From Prolixibacteraceae bacterium JC049 (GTDB lineage Bacteria; Bacteroidota; Bacteroidia; Bacteroidales; Prolixibacteraceae), in contig SACZ01000002.1 in the NCBI GenBank assembly GCA_023369685.1, positions 620,001 to 684,000 on the forward strand: 64,000 nt of DNA. The letters are read 5' to 3'. Position 1 is the stretch's first letter, and each line of letters opens with the position of its first letter. The notes beneath the pieces were generated by a model, which searched no databases, had not been told where the DNA came from, and was given only the letters and a program-made list of their open reading frames with translations. Made by a program: the position numbers and the translations under genes. Positions 45,681 through 58,439 of the stretch are shown here, piece by piece.

Positions 45681-48071
45681 ATGAAGGCATTTTTTAGTTT
45701 AGCTCTAGTATTTGTAGCATTTGCCACTTTCGCGCAAAAAGATATTTACCACAAAAACTGGATCGATTTTAATAAAAATGGACAACTCGATCCGTTTGAG
45801 AATCCAAATGAAGACATTGAAAAGCGAGTAGCTGATCTTTTGTCGCAAATGACAGTTAATGAAAAAACCGGGCAAATGGCTACTCTTTATGGCTATGCTC
45901 GTGTTTTAAAAGATGAGTTACCCACTCCCGATTGGAAAAACAAAATCTGGAAAGATGGAATTGCCAATATCGATGAGCACTTAAACTGTATTCCATTCAG
46001 AGAAAGCACTTATACCAAGCACTCTTTTCCACACAGAAACCATGCGAAAGCCATCAACATTGTGCAACGCTGGTTTGTGGAAGAAACTCGCCTGGGGATA
46101 CCGGTCGATTTCACCAACGAAGCAATTCATGGTTTGTGTCACGACAGAGCTACTCCGCTTCCTGCTCCAATTGGTGTAGGAGCTACCTGGAATAAGAATT
46201 TAGTTCGAAAAGCAGGTGAAATTATTGGTCAGGAAGCACGTGCATTGGGATATACCAATGTTTATGTACCTATTCTTGATTTGGCCCGTGATCCACGTTG
46301 GGGACGTGTTATGGAATGCTACAGCGAAGATCCTTATCAAGCCTATGCATTGGGAAAAGAAATGGTGTTGGGAGTACAAGATCAGAATGTGGCAGCTACT
46401 CTAAAACACTTTGCTGTTTATAGTGTTCCCAAAGGAGCTCGCGATGGCGATGCGCGTACCGATCCACATGTTGCTCCACGCGAGATGCACCAGCTATACA
46501 ACTACCCATTTAAACGAGTAATTCAGGAAACCAATCCAAAAGGAATAATGAGTAGTTACAACGACTACGATGGTATACCCGTTACAGGAAGTCATTACTT
46601 TCTTACTGAATTGCTTCGCGAACAATACGGCTTTAAAGGTTATGTCGTTTCCGATAGTCGTGCAGTAGAGTATCTTTTCGAAAAGCATAAAGTAGCCAAA
46701 GATCGAAAAGAGGGAGTTCGTCAGGTGGTTGAAGCAGGATTGAATGTACGTACCCGTTTTTCAAAACCAGAGGAATACCTGAATCCACTAAGAGAATTGG
46801 TCAACGAAGGAAAAATTGCAATGGCAACTATCGACAAGTTGGTGGCTGAGGTTTTACGAGTAAAATTCCAATTGGGACTTTTCGATCAACCATATGTGCA
46901 AAATGAGAAACTAGCCGACAAGGTAGTTCATACCAAAGAAGCAGAAGAATTTTCGAAGCAAGTTAACCGCGAAGCATTGGTGTTGTTAAAAAACGAAAAC
47001 AATCTTTTACCACTCGATGTAAAGAAGCTAGACAAAGTATTGGTTACTGGTCCAATGGCTGCCGAGATAAATTACGCCTACAGTAGATATGGCCCTGCCA
47101 ACAACGAAGTAGTTACAGTTCTTGATGGAATAAAAAACTACCACAAATCGCTTAAGGTCGATTATGCAAAAGGGTGCGACATCATAGACAAGCACTGGCC
47201 AATGAGCGAGATCATTGATGAACCTCTTACTGCTGAAGAGCAAAAAATGATCGACGAAGCTGTGGCTAAAGCCAAAGAATCGGATGTGGTTATTGCTGTG
47301 GTTGGTGAAGGAGAAAAAGAGGTAGGAGAGTGTAAATCTCGTACAAGCCTCAACCTGCCTGGTCGCCAGTTACAACTACTAAAGGCACTACATCAAACAG
47401 GAAAGCCGGTTGTGATGGTAATGATCAATGGTCGACCACTTACCATCAACTGGGAAGATAAATACCTGCCAGCCATTCTGGAAGCTTGGTTCCCTAGTGT
47501 ATGTTCAGGAACCGTTATTGCCGAAACACTGTTTGGCGATTACAATCCAGGAGGAAAACTGAATGTTACTTTCCCTAAATCGGTTGGTCAAATTCCATTG
47601 AACTTTCCGGCTAAGCCAGGTTCGCAAGCTGGTCAACCTAAAGTTGGACCTAACGGTTTTGGTGCCACACGTGTGCTGGGCGCATTGTACCCATTCGGAT
47701 ATGGTTTAAGCTATACCACTTTCAAATATTCAAACCTGAAAATTACACGTAAAACCGAAAGTCACTTATCTAACATTAAAATCACTGCCGATATCACCAA
47801 CACAGGCCAGCGCGAAGGCGATGAGGTGGTTCAGCTTTATGTGAAAGATAAGGTTAGCTCGGTTATTACATACGAACAAATTCTACGCGGATTTGAAAGA
47901 GTACACCTAAAAGCGGGTGAAACCAAAACTGTTTCATTCGAAATTACTCCGGAAGACCTTGAAATTCTGGATAAGAATATGAAATGGGTGGTTGAGCCAG
48001 GAGAGTTCCAGTTCCTAATTGGTGCTTCTTCTACCGACATCAAGCTAAAACAAACTATCAACTTAAAATAA
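45681..48071 (+). CDS. GH3 family beta-glycosidase
   Basis: A 796-residue protein. The frame opens with a TTG at 45675 right after the preceding stop, but ATG 45681 gives the natural signal peptide (MKAFFSLALVFVAFATFAQ). Domains: GH3 barrel (about 60-365) with nucleophile Asp325 in YVVSDSRAVEYL and the substrate loop KHFAVYSVPKGARDGDART, the C-terminal alpha/beta sandwich (about 400-640) with a Glu-rich VVGEGEKEVGECKSR segment that may give the acid/base, and an FnIII-like domain (about 690-770). Activities in this branch include beta-glucosidase, beta-xylosidase and related exo-activities. Its stop lies 7 bp before the GH28 start. Confidence 0.93.
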   Translation: MKAFFSLALVFVAFATFAQKDIYHKNWIDFNKNGQLDPFENPNEDIEKRVADLLSQMTVNEKTGQMATLYGYARVLKDELPTPDWKNKIWKDGIANIDEHLNCIPFRESTYTKHSFPHRNHAKAINIVQRWFVEETRLGIPVDFTNEAIHGLCHDRATPLPAPIGVGATWNKNLVRKAGEIIGQEARALGYTNVYVPILDLARDPRWGRVMECYSEDPYQAYALGKEMVLGVQDQNVAATLKHFAVYSVPKGARDGDARTDPHVAPREMHQLYNYPFKRVIQETNPKGIMSSYNDYDGIPVTGSHYFLTELLREQYGFKGYVVSDSRAVEYLFEKHKVAKDRKEGVRQVVEAGLNVRTRFSKPEEYLNPLRELVNEGKIAMATIDKLVAEVLRVKFQLGLFDQPYVQNEKLADKVVHTKEAEEFSKQVNREALVLLKNENNLLPLDVKKLDKVLVTGPMAAEINYAYSRYGPANNEVVTVLDGIKNYHKSLKVDYAKGCDIIDKHWPMSEIIDEPLTAEEQKMIDEAVAKAKESDVVIAVVGEGEKEVGECKSRTSLNLPGRQLQLLKALHQTGKPVVMVMINGRPLTINWEDKYLPAILEAWFPSVCSGTVIAETLFGDYNPGGKLNVTFPKSVGQIPLNFPAKPGSQAGQPKVGPNGFGATRVLGALYPFGYGLSYTTFKYSNLKITRKTESHLSNIKITADITNTGQREGDEVVQLYVKDKVSSVITYEQILRGFERVHLKAGETKTVSFEITPEDLEILDKNMKWVVEPGEFQFLIGASSTDIKLKQTINLK

Positions 48072-48078
48072 CTATCAC

Positions 48079-49524
48079 ATGAGATTTAATTCGATCATAT
48101 CTCTAGTCTTTTTGGTGTGTATTGCATTTGGTGTGTCTGCTAAATCGGCAATAAAAATTGAAAAGATAAAAGTTAAGGCTCCATTTAAGATGCCAGCTAT
48201 TCAACAGCCGGTATTTCCTGATGCTCAATTCAACATTAAAGATTTTGGAGCAGAAGAAGCCAATATTGAAAAGAATAAAGCAGCCATAAAACACGCAATA
48301 GAAGCTTGTCACAAAGCAGGTGGCGGTTCTGTTGTTGTTCCTTCGGGAGAATGGCTCTCGGGCAAAATTCACTTTAAAAGCAATGTAAACCTACATTTAG
48401 AAGAAGGAGCAACGCTACTGTTTACTTCTAATCCGAAAGAATATCTTCCTGCTGTAAAATCGACATGGGAAGGAATGGAATGCTACAACTACTCACCACT
48501 AATTTATGCCTACGAATGTGAGAATGTAGCCATCACAGGAAAGGGAATGATTAGAGCCAAATTGGACACTTGGAAAGTTTGGTTCAAGCGCCCACCAGCA
48601 CACATGAATGCCTTAAAAGAACTTTACAATATGGCGGCAAAAGATGTGCCTGTTGAAAAGCGCCAAATGGCAGTCGGCGAGAATAACTTCCGCCCACAAT
48701 TCATTCAATTCAACCGCTGTAAACGAGTAAAGATAGAAGGCATAAAAGTGCGCAACAGTCCTTTCTGGACCATCCACCTTTACATGAGTAAACATGTGGT
48801 AGTTCGCGGAGTAGATGTGCATGCTCACGGGCACAATAACGATGGAGTGGATCCTGAAATGACACAGAACCTGCTAATTGAAAATTGCATTTTCGACCAG
48901 GGAGATGATGCCATTGCCATTAAAGCCGGACGTAACCAGGATGCATGGCGCCTGAATATGCCATGTCGAAATATCGTTATTAGAAATTGTACCATAAAAG
49001 AAGGCCATCAGTTGGCTGCCATCGGAAGTGAAATTTCGGGTGGAGTAGAAAACGTGTATATCCACGACTGCAAGTTTCCAAAGAAAAAACGATCGGCTCT
49101 AAAACACTTGGTTTTCATTAAAACCAATGAACGAAGAGGAGGTTTTGTGCGCAACATTTTTGTAGAGCGCATTGAAGCAGGAAAAACGCAACGAGGCATT
49201 CTTGGAATTGAAACCAACGTAATGTATCAATGGCGTGACTTAGTTCCTACCTACGAAAAACGATTCACTAAAATCAGCAATGTTCATATCAACGACGTTC
49301 ATTTAGAAGAGTCTGGTTCATCGGCAGTGAAACTATTAAGTGCATCGGAGCAGCCTATCGAGAATATCACTGTTACCAACTGCTCGGTAAAAAAAGTAGG
49401 GCAAAAACCTATTCGGGTTAAGAAGGTGAATAACCTAAAAATTACCAACTGTCAATTTGGTCAGTTCGATATTAAAAAGCGTAAGTGGGGAACTAAAGAA
49501 CCAGCCACATTCAATCAATTTTAA
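48079..49524 (+). CDS. GH28 family polygalacturonase-like enzyme
   Basis: A 481-residue secreted right-handed beta-helix protein (signal peptide about 1-21, ending VSAKSA). GH28 signatures: NNDGVDPE (in place of NTDG), DQGDDAIAIKAG with the paired catalytic aspartates, GHQLAAIGSE (the GHG-type block) and a later IKTNERRGG basic motif. These enzymes invert alpha-galacturonosyl or rhamnogalacturonan linkages, which fits a uronate-rich polymer. An exo-acting or rhamnogalacturonan-specific role cannot be excluded. It sits between GH3 and GH97 in the enzyme block of the plus arm. Confidence 0.9.
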   Translation: MRFNSIISLVFLVCIAFGVSAKSAIKIEKIKVKAPFKMPAIQQPVFPDAQFNIKDFGAEEANIEKNKAAIKHAIEACHKAGGGSVVVPSGEWLSGKIHFKSNVNLHLEEGATLLFTSNPKEYLPAVKSTWEGMECYNYSPLIYAYECENVAITGKGMIRAKLDTWKVWFKRPPAHMNALKELYNMAAKDVPVEKRQMAVGENNFRPQFIQFNRCKRVKIEGIKVRNSPFWTIHLYMSKHVVVRGVDVHAHGHNNDGVDPEMTQNLLIENCIFDQGDDAIAIKAGRNQDAWRLNMPCRNIVIRNCTIKEGHQLAAIGSEISGGVENVYIHDCKFPKKKRSALKHLVFIKTNERRGGFVRNIFVERIEAGKTQRGILGIETNVMYQWRDLVPTYEKRFTKISNVHINDVHLEESGSSAVKLLSASEQPIENITVTNCSVKKVGQKPIRVKKVNNLKITNCQFGQFDIKKRKWGTKEPATFNQF

Positions 49525-49546
49525 GCTAACAACTAATCCATATAAT

Positions 49547-51433
49547 ATGAAGAAGCAAACTAACATCTTATTGGCAGTCATTTTTGCTCTGGTAGCATTT
49601 GGTTGTCAGAAAAACACATCAATAAATGTTGTTTCTCCCGATGGGAAAAATACCATTACCTACAATTCTGCTACCCATCAATACCAAGTAATGGTAGATG
49701 GAAAGCAGGTTGTACTCCCTTCTGCCATTAAACTCCATTCTAAAACATTAAATCTGAATGGAGTTTTTAAAGTAACTGACATGAAGCAGAAGTCTGTCGA
49801 TTCGCAATGGCAGACTCATCTGGGTGAGCGCAGTGTTATTCCAGAGAAATACAATGAAATCAAATTGTTTTTAGAGAACAACAATGCGAAACTGAATCTT
49901 ATTTTCAGATCTTATGACGAAGGAGTTGCATTTGCATATGAAATTCCGGAGCAAAAGGGAGTGAAGTCATTGATTCTTGATCAAGAAGCCATCGAGTTTA
50001 ATTTTGATAACGACTATCCGGTTTGGGCAGCTCACAAAGCACAAAAGCCTTACCGCAAATGTCCTATTTCCGAAGCTGGTAATGCAGTAGAGCGACCATT
50101 GGTTTTGGAACATTCTGAAGGGTTAACCATTGCTTTAGCCGAAGCTGAAATGATTAACTATGCCCGTATGAAATTCAACACCAATGCAGCGAAAGCCAAC
50201 TCATTGGTATCTCATCTGGATGGAAAAGTGGAGCGTACATTACCATTCCGTTCACCATGGCGTGTGGTAATGACCGGAAAAGATGCAGGTCAGCTACTGG
50301 AGCGTAATTACCTCATCATGAACCTGAATCCTCCTTCAGCAATTAAAGATCAGTCGTGGATTAAGCCTGGTAAAGTACTTCGTGAAGGCACTTTAACCAC
50401 ACAGGGAGCTAAGGCATGTATCGACTTTGTGAAAGCTCACAATATGCAATATGTAGAGTTCGATGCTGGTTGGTACGGACCAGAAGGCAACAACAACTCT
50501 GATGCTACAACCACTACTTTAGATCCTAAGCGCTCAAAAGGGCCTTTCGATATTGAAGAAATTATGAAATATGCCAAAGCAAACGACATTGGTATTTTGC
50601 TTTACGTAAACCGTCGTGCTTTAGAAAAACAGCTGGATGAAATTCTTCCATTGTACCAAAAATGGGGAATTGCCGGTCTTAAATATGGCTTTGTTCGCGT
50701 AGGAAGTCAGGATGCAGCCAACTGGATGCACGAAGCCGTAAGAAAAACGGCAGAATATAAAATGGTTGTCGACATTCATGACGAATATCGTCCGGTAGGA
50801 TTCTCAAGAACATATCCTAACCTGCTTACTCAGGAAGGTATTCGTGGCGATGAAGAGACAATTCCAAACAGCCACACACTGATTACCATGTTTACTCGTA
50901 TGTTGGCCGGAGCCGGCGACAACACCATTTGCTACAATAGCATGGATCGTGTACACAAAATGGGATCGCATGCCTCGCAATTGGCCAAAGCAGTATGTAT
51001 GTTTAGTCCACTACAGTTTATGTATTGGTACGACAAGCCAGCATCAGCTCCAGAAAAAAAGGATGGCCTTTGGGGTAAAACAAATACCATTGGCGATGAG
51101 CCTGAACTGGAATTCTGGGATGCAATTCCAACCACTTGGGACGAAACAAAAGCATTGCATGTAGAGATTGGGAAATGTGGTGCTATTGCTCGCCGAAAAG
51201 GAAACGACTGGTTCATTGGTGGTATCAACGGAGAAGAAAACAGTGAAGTAGAAATTGATTTTTCATTCCTAAAAGAAGGTGCTTCATATAACGCAAAAAT
51301 TTATACCGATGATCCTTCTGTAAAGACCAGAACACATGTTAGAATTGCTCAGATGCAACTGGATGCCAAGCAGAAGATTACAATGAAGCTAAAGCCAAAC
51401 AATGGTTTTGCAATGCATATCAGCTTAAAATAA
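49547..51433 (+). CDS. GH97 family alpha-glycosidase, lipoprotein
   Basis: About 628 residues from ATG 49547, whose lipobox (VAFGCQKN) supports this start over the frame start at 49457 inside GH28. Layout: N-terminal supersandwich (about 25-270), TIM barrel with the motif YVEFDAGWYGPEG, and a C-terminal beta domain. Where retaining GH97 members have a nucleophilic Asp (GLKxDF), this protein has Gly381 in GLKYGFV. Glu413 (HDEYRP) and Glu430 (TQEGIRG) remain. That pattern fits an inverting enzyme or a distinct subgroup. Possible substrates are alpha-glucosides or alpha-galactosides. The gene starts 22 bp after the GH28 stop. Confidence 0.9.
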   Translation: MKKQTNILLAVIFALVAFGCQKNTSINVVSPDGKNTITYNSATHQYQVMVDGKQVVLPSAIKLHSKTLNLNGVFKVTDMKQKSVDSQWQTHLGERSVIPEKYNEIKLFLENNNAKLNLIFRSYDEGVAFAYEIPEQKGVKSLILDQEAIEFNFDNDYPVWAAHKAQKPYRKCPISEAGNAVERPLVLEHSEGLTIALAEAEMINYARMKFNTNAAKANSLVSHLDGKVERTLPFRSPWRVVMTGKDAGQLLERNYLIMNLNPPSAIKDQSWIKPGKVLREGTLTTQGAKACIDFVKAHNMQYVEFDAGWYGPEGNNNSDATTTTLDPKRSKGPFDIEEIMKYAKANDIGILLYVNRRALEKQLDEILPLYQKWGIAGLKYGFVRVGSQDAANWMHEAVRKTAEYKMVVDIHDEYRPVGFSRTYPNLLTQEGIRGDEETIPNSHTLITMFTRMLAGAGDNTICYNSMDRVHKMGSHASQLAKAVCMFSPLQFMYWYDKPASAPEKKDGLWGKTNTIGDEPELEFWDAIPTTWDETKALHVEIGKCGAIARRKGNDWFIGGINGEENSEVEIDFSFLKEGASYNAKIYTDDPSVKTRTHVRIAQMQLDAKQKITMKLKPNNGFAMHISLK

Positions 51434-51440
51434 TTATACC

Positions 51441-52586
51441 ATGAACCAGAAAATTGAATTAAAAAAGATACTACCCGTATTCATGTCGTTTGTGGTTATG
51501 GGTTTTGTAGATATCGTTGGTGTTTCAACCGGCTATGTAAAGAAAGACTTCCAGCTCTCCGATTCGTTGGCGCAACTGGTACCAGCAATGGCTTTTGTTT
51601 GGTTCTTTCTGCTATCGGTTCCGGCGGGTATTCTACAGGACAGATTTGGTAAGCGAAAAATTCTGAACATTGGAATGGCACTAACCGGACTGGGTATGCT
51701 TATTCCATTCATTCACCATAGCTTTCCGGTAATGCTATCGGCATTTGCTTTAATTGGTATTGGAAATACCATTGTACAGGTATCGGCCAATCCGCTACTA
51801 TACGATGTTACTCCTAAAGAAAAGTTCTCGAGCTTTATGAGCTTAACTCAATTTGTAAAAGCTATCATTTCGCTCTTGGGACCAATTATCACTACGTTCT
51901 TTGCAGCTCAAATGGGTAACTGGAAACTCATCTTTGTGGTGTATGCTATCACTTCGTTTTTGGCAGTATTGTGGCTATATGCCACTCCAATTCAAGAACA
52001 AAAAGGCGATAAAAAACCAGCCAGCTTTGCTTCATGCTTTAAGTTGCTTACCAATCCATTTGTAGGAATTATGGTGCTTGGAATTTTCCTAACGGTAGGA
52101 GCCGATGTAGGGATGAATTCCAGCATTCAAACATATTTATCGACTAGGTTTGTGGTTACTCTTGAAGCGGCGTCATTGGGAATTAGTATTTACTTCTCAT
52201 CTTTAATGATTAGCCGCTTCTTAGGAGCCATAATGCTTAACTGGATCAAACCACGACTGTTTCTTATTGGAACTGCATTGGTGGCTTTGTCGGGAATTGT
52301 ATTAATGTTTTTCGCACCAGAACAATGGATGGCCAATGTGGCAATATTCTTAGTTGGACTTGGTTCTGGAAACCTATTCCCACTTATTTTCTCACTAACG
52401 GTAGATAAGATGCCTGATCGAATTAACGAGATTTCAGGCTTAATGATTATGGCCGTTTCTGGTGGTGCTTTTATTCCTCTTTTAATTGGCTATTGCACTA
52501 CGACAATGGGAATAAATGGAGGATTAATGATCCTTGGAGGATGTATTTTATACGTGCTTTCAATAGCTCTCGTAAATCGAAGATAA
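51441..52586 (+). CDS. MFS sugar transporter, FucP-like
   Basis: A 381-residue polytopic inner-membrane protein with about 12 predicted helices. It begins LPVFMSFVVMGFVDIVGVSTG and has the signature loop AGILQDRFGKRKIL between helices 2 and 3. FucP-like MFS members import monosaccharides with protons. It is the last gene of the plus arm, 7 bp after GH97, and would carry the sugars released in the periplasm into the cell. The sugar is unknown; hexuronate, galactose, fucose and others are possible. No kinase or isomerase genes for the sugar are in the window. Confidence 0.9.
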   Translation: MNQKIELKKILPVFMSFVVMGFVDIVGVSTGYVKKDFQLSDSLAQLVPAMAFVWFFLLSVPAGILQDRFGKRKILNIGMALTGLGMLIPFIHHSFPVMLSAFALIGIGNTIVQVSANPLLYDVTPKEKFSSFMSLTQFVKAIISLLGPIITTFFAAQMGNWKLIFVVYAITSFLAVLWLYATPIQEQKGDKKPASFASCFKLLTNPFVGIMVLGIFLTVGADVGMNSSIQTYLSTRFVVTLEAASLGISIYFSSLMISRFLGAIMLNWIKPRLFLIGTALVALSGIVLMFFAPEQWMANVAIFLVGLGSGNLFPLIFSLTVDKMPDRINEISGLMIMAVSGGAFIPLLIGYCTTTMGINGGLMILGGCILYVLSIALVNRR

Positions 52587-52870
52587 CGGCTTTAACCTGA
52601 ATTCGAATTAAATTTTGCTATTCAGATTGTTATAAAAGTTTGATTAACGAGGTAAATTTTTGAGTAATAGTATTTATGAGGAAATTTAACGATGTGAATC
52701 GGGCTTTTAGACAAAGCCACTTATAAACAGCAATTTTCTGCACATAAATGTCTTACAATAGCCCGCTATTATTGCACCATTTATACTTGAAACTTACTAT
52801 TTATAAGCGGTCTGAATGCATAATTTAATCCCGAAATCAGGTTCTTAGGTTTACTTCACACACAAACACA

Positions 52871-52906
52871 AAACACCTGCTCCAACCGGAGCGGGTGTTT
52901 ATTTTT
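52871..52906 (+). terminator. Strong Rho-independent terminator at the end of the plus PUL arm
   Basis: AAACACCTGCTCC and GGAGCGGGTGTTT form a 13-bp stem with one U-G pair around the loop AACC (52884-52887), followed by ATTTTT. It lies about 285 bp after the MFS stop codon. Confidence 0.85.
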
Positions 52907-53001
52907 AAAGCCAACGTCTCTTTCCCACAAATAATCAACCCATTAGCTCCCAAGCACAAACCTCTTCCTTTTTCTTAATCGCTTTAATCATGTCCTGCCT
53001 T

Positions 53002-53043
53002 ACAAATGTGGACGCTTTTCAATCCTCTTTTTATCACATTTGT
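53002..53043 (+). promoter_or_regulatory. Inverted repeat upstream of the PagL-like gene
   Basis: ACAAATGTG at 53002-53010 and CACATTTGT at 53035-53043 are exact complements with 24 bases between them. Possible hairpin or operator, 58 bp before the ATG at 53101. Confidence 0.35.
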
Positions 53044-53100
53044 GCCTTAAACTTAACTACGCACCTAATTAAGCTGCCTCATTCTAAAAAAGAACAACCA

Positions 53101-54222
53101 ATGAGACATAGTGCGTCAACCCTATTTTTACTGTTAATAATTGCATTTTCGGTACAAGCGCAGAAGAAAAGAGAGACAACATTTTTCACCCAGATTGATA
53201 TTTCGCAGGGGGATGTTTTAAAGACAAACGATTTTGTAAGTGGGATCAATAAAAAAGGATTTCCCATCAATGATTTTAGCTCGGCAGATATAAAGTTAGG
53301 CTGGCAAACCAATGGATCGAAACAGTGGCATCACGACCTTAATCTTCCTTACTACGGACTAGGAATTCAATCCACCAAATTTTCTCTTGAAGAGGAGATA
53401 GGATACCCAACAGCAGTTTATTTCTTCTTTGGCGGACCTTTTGTTAAACAACAAAAATATTCGTTCGATTATGAGTTTGGTTTCGGAATAAGCTACAACT
53501 GGAAACCCTATAATAAAATCGATAATCCATTCAATATTGCCATTGGATCTCATCATAATGCTTATATCGATTTGCGCATGGCTTACTCGCGATACCTCTC
53601 ACCTGAAATGAGATTTATCGCTGGGATACATGTCACTCATTTCTCAAATGGCGCTGTACGTTTTCCCAATAAAGGAATGAATATGATAGCTCCATTTGTT
53701 GGATTGAGGTACCATTTTAAAGCTCCACAGGAGTTGGCGCCCACCGATATACCAAAGCCTCTTCCTTCGCATGAAATTAATCTGCTTTATTCCACAGGAA
53801 AAAGGTCGTGCGATGAAATTGACGACATGAATAAGTACCATTTCTCATTGCATAACTTATCGTTTGAATACCTGAAAGTTCCTTCTCCCATATTTCGGTA
53901 TGGCTTAGGATTCGATCTTAGTATTGATCAACACAACTTTATTGAAATTGATGGAAATACAGTTCATAAAGCGCCATTCCGAAAGCAAATTGTGGGTGGC
54001 TTAACCGCTCTGGGACAGTTTCGAGCCAATAGGTTGGCCATTCATGCTGCTCTTGGGTATGAGCTATTCGGACACGAACATAATCGATTAATCAAAAGGC
54101 TTTATCAAAGACTAGGATTAAGGGTTTATACCTACAAAAACATGTTTCTGGGAGTTCATATAAAGGCACAAAACTTTAGCGCGGCCGACTACATAGAATG
54201 GGCAATCGGTTTCACAATTTAG
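53101..54222 (+). CDS. PagL-like lipid A deacylase (acyloxyacyl hydrolase family)
   Basis: About 373 residues from ATG 53101, which gives a signal peptide MRHSASTLFLLLIIAFSVQAQ; the frame continues 37 codons upstream without support. The barrel-like sequence includes the PagL catalytic neighbourhood HVTHFSNGAVRFPN (His and Ser two positions apart, a few residues before an amide/acid position) and GMNMIAPFVGLRYHF. PagL enzymes sit in the outer membrane and remove the 3-O-acyl chain of lipid A. At about 350 mature residues it is about twice the size of the Gram-negative PagL prototype; the extra C-terminal half is of unknown function. It stands alone between two terminators. Confidence 0.75.
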   Translation: MRHSASTLFLLLIIAFSVQAQKKRETTFFTQIDISQGDVLKTNDFVSGINKKGFPINDFSSADIKLGWQTNGSKQWHHDLNLPYYGLGIQSTKFSLEEEIGYPTAVYFFFGGPFVKQQKYSFDYEFGFGISYNWKPYNKIDNPFNIAIGSHHNAYIDLRMAYSRYLSPEMRFIAGIHVTHFSNGAVRFPNKGMNMIAPFVGLRYHFKAPQELAPTDIPKPLPSHEINLLYSTGKRSCDEIDDMNKYHFSLHNLSFEYLKVPSPIFRYGLGFDLSIDQHNFIEIDGNTVHKAPFRKQIVGGLTALGQFRANRLAIHAALGYELFGHEHNRLIKRLYQRLGLRVYTYKNMFLGVHIKAQNFSAADYIEWAIGFTI

Positions 54223-54299
54223 ACAAATAGCTGCTTTGTTTTAGGTTTTTTCTATTTTTACAGTCCGTTTTACCGTAATACTGTATTGATAGACTTTAG

Positions 54300-57497
<3,198 letters not shown>

Positions 57498-57526
57498 CTT
57501 TTAATCAATCAATTCTTATAAATATC

Positions 57527-57568
57527 AATCCTTTCAGGCAATAGCTGTCTGAAGGGATTTTTCTTTTT
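57527..57568 (+). terminator. Terminator after the LacZ-type gene
   Basis: ATCCTTTCAGGCA (57528-57540), loop ATAGC and TGTCTGAAGGGAT (57546-57558) form a stem of about 13 bp with two wobble pairs. TTTTTCTTTTT follows. Confidence 0.85.
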
Positions 57569-57604
57569 AAACCATTGGTAAAAAGCTCACTAATCAGAAA
57601 ACAG

Positions 57605-58429
57605 ATGTTAGATTTTAAAATTAACGACGAGAAATGTATCGAGTGTGGACTATGTGTTCAAGAGTGTCCGGTACGAATCATTCAGCTCGATCCAAAACCG
57701 GTAATCATTGCCGAAAAAGAAAAGAACTGTTTAAAATGCCAGCACTGTTTAGCCGTGTGTCCTACAGCAGCGCTTTCTATTTTGGGTAAAGATCCTGAAG
57801 ACAGCGTTTCTTCTAAAGACGAAATGCCGAATCCAAAGGCACTCGACAATCTGATTAAAACTCGCCGTTCTATTCGTAAGTACAAAGACGAGGAGGTTGA
57901 TCAAGCCTTAATTGACGAGTTGCTTGCGACTACAGCACATGCACCAACAGGTCATAACTCGAATTCTATTCTTTTATCGGTTACTGATACCAAAGAAGCA
58001 ACCAATAAATTCCGCGACGCAGTTTACGCATCTATCAAAGCAGCTGCCGAGAAAGAAGAGCCTGCTGGTCGATTAAAAGTATTGGCTTCCTGTCAGCGCG
58101 TTTGGGAAAAAAATGCCGTAGATATACTATTTCGTGGTGCACCACACGTTTTAATTGCATCTGGACCGAATAAAACCACTTCACCAGCAGCCGACAGCAT
58201 TATTGCATTAAGCTATTTTGAGCTATTGGCCAACTCGCACAATATCGGTACGCTTTGGAATGGAATGGTAAAATGGGCCATCGAAGATATCGACCCTAGC
58301 CTTAGAACATTAATCGGTATTCCGGAAGATCATACTATCGGTTACGTGCTTATTTTTGGGAAGTCGGCTGTAAAATATGCCCGTGCTATCCAGAGCCAGG
58401 GTTTACACCTTAATCGAATTAAATTGTAA
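57605..58429 (+). CDS. Nitroreductase fused to an N-terminal ferredoxin domain
   Basis: About 274 residues from ATG 57605; the frame extends ten codons upstream. Residues about 5-60 contain two four-cysteine clusters, CIECGLCVQECP and CLKCQHCLAVCP, predicted to bind two [4Fe-4S]. Residues about 80-274 are an FMN-binding nitroreductase domain, with TRRSIRKYKDEEVD and APTGHNSNS near the flavin. Such proteins pass electrons from iron-sulfur centres to a flavin; the physiological acceptor is not known. It stands alone after the LacZ-type gene, with its own terminator. Confidence 0.88.
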   Translation: MLDFKINDEKCIECGLCVQECPVRIIQLDPKPVIIAEKEKNCLKCQHCLAVCPTAALSILGKDPEDSVSSKDEMPNPKALDNLIKTRRSIRKYKDEEVDQALIDELLATTAHAPTGHNSNSILLSVTDTKEATNKFRDAVYASIKAAAEKEEPAGRLKVLASCQRVWEKNAVDILFRGAPHVLIASGPNKTTSPAADSIIALSYFELLANSHNIGTLWNGMVKWAIEDIDPSLRTLIGIPEDHTIGYVLIFGKSAVKYARAIQSQGLHLNRIKL

Positions 58430-58439
58430 AACATATAAC

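Larger units (their letters stand above)
52587..53100 (+). other. Intergenic region with terminator and inverted repeat, no gene
   Basis: This 514-bp region holds no convincing coding frame. It contains a strong terminator at 52871-52906, so up to 290 nt of untranslated RNA could lie between the MFS stop and the end of transcription. A 9-bp inverted repeat follows at 53002-53043 upstream of the PagL-like gene. Confidence 0.5.

Noticed and set aside
49457-49546. Longer N-terminus for the GH97 gene
   Set aside because: It overlaps the GH28 coding end and would bury the lipoprotein signal inside the protein; ATG 49547 is better.
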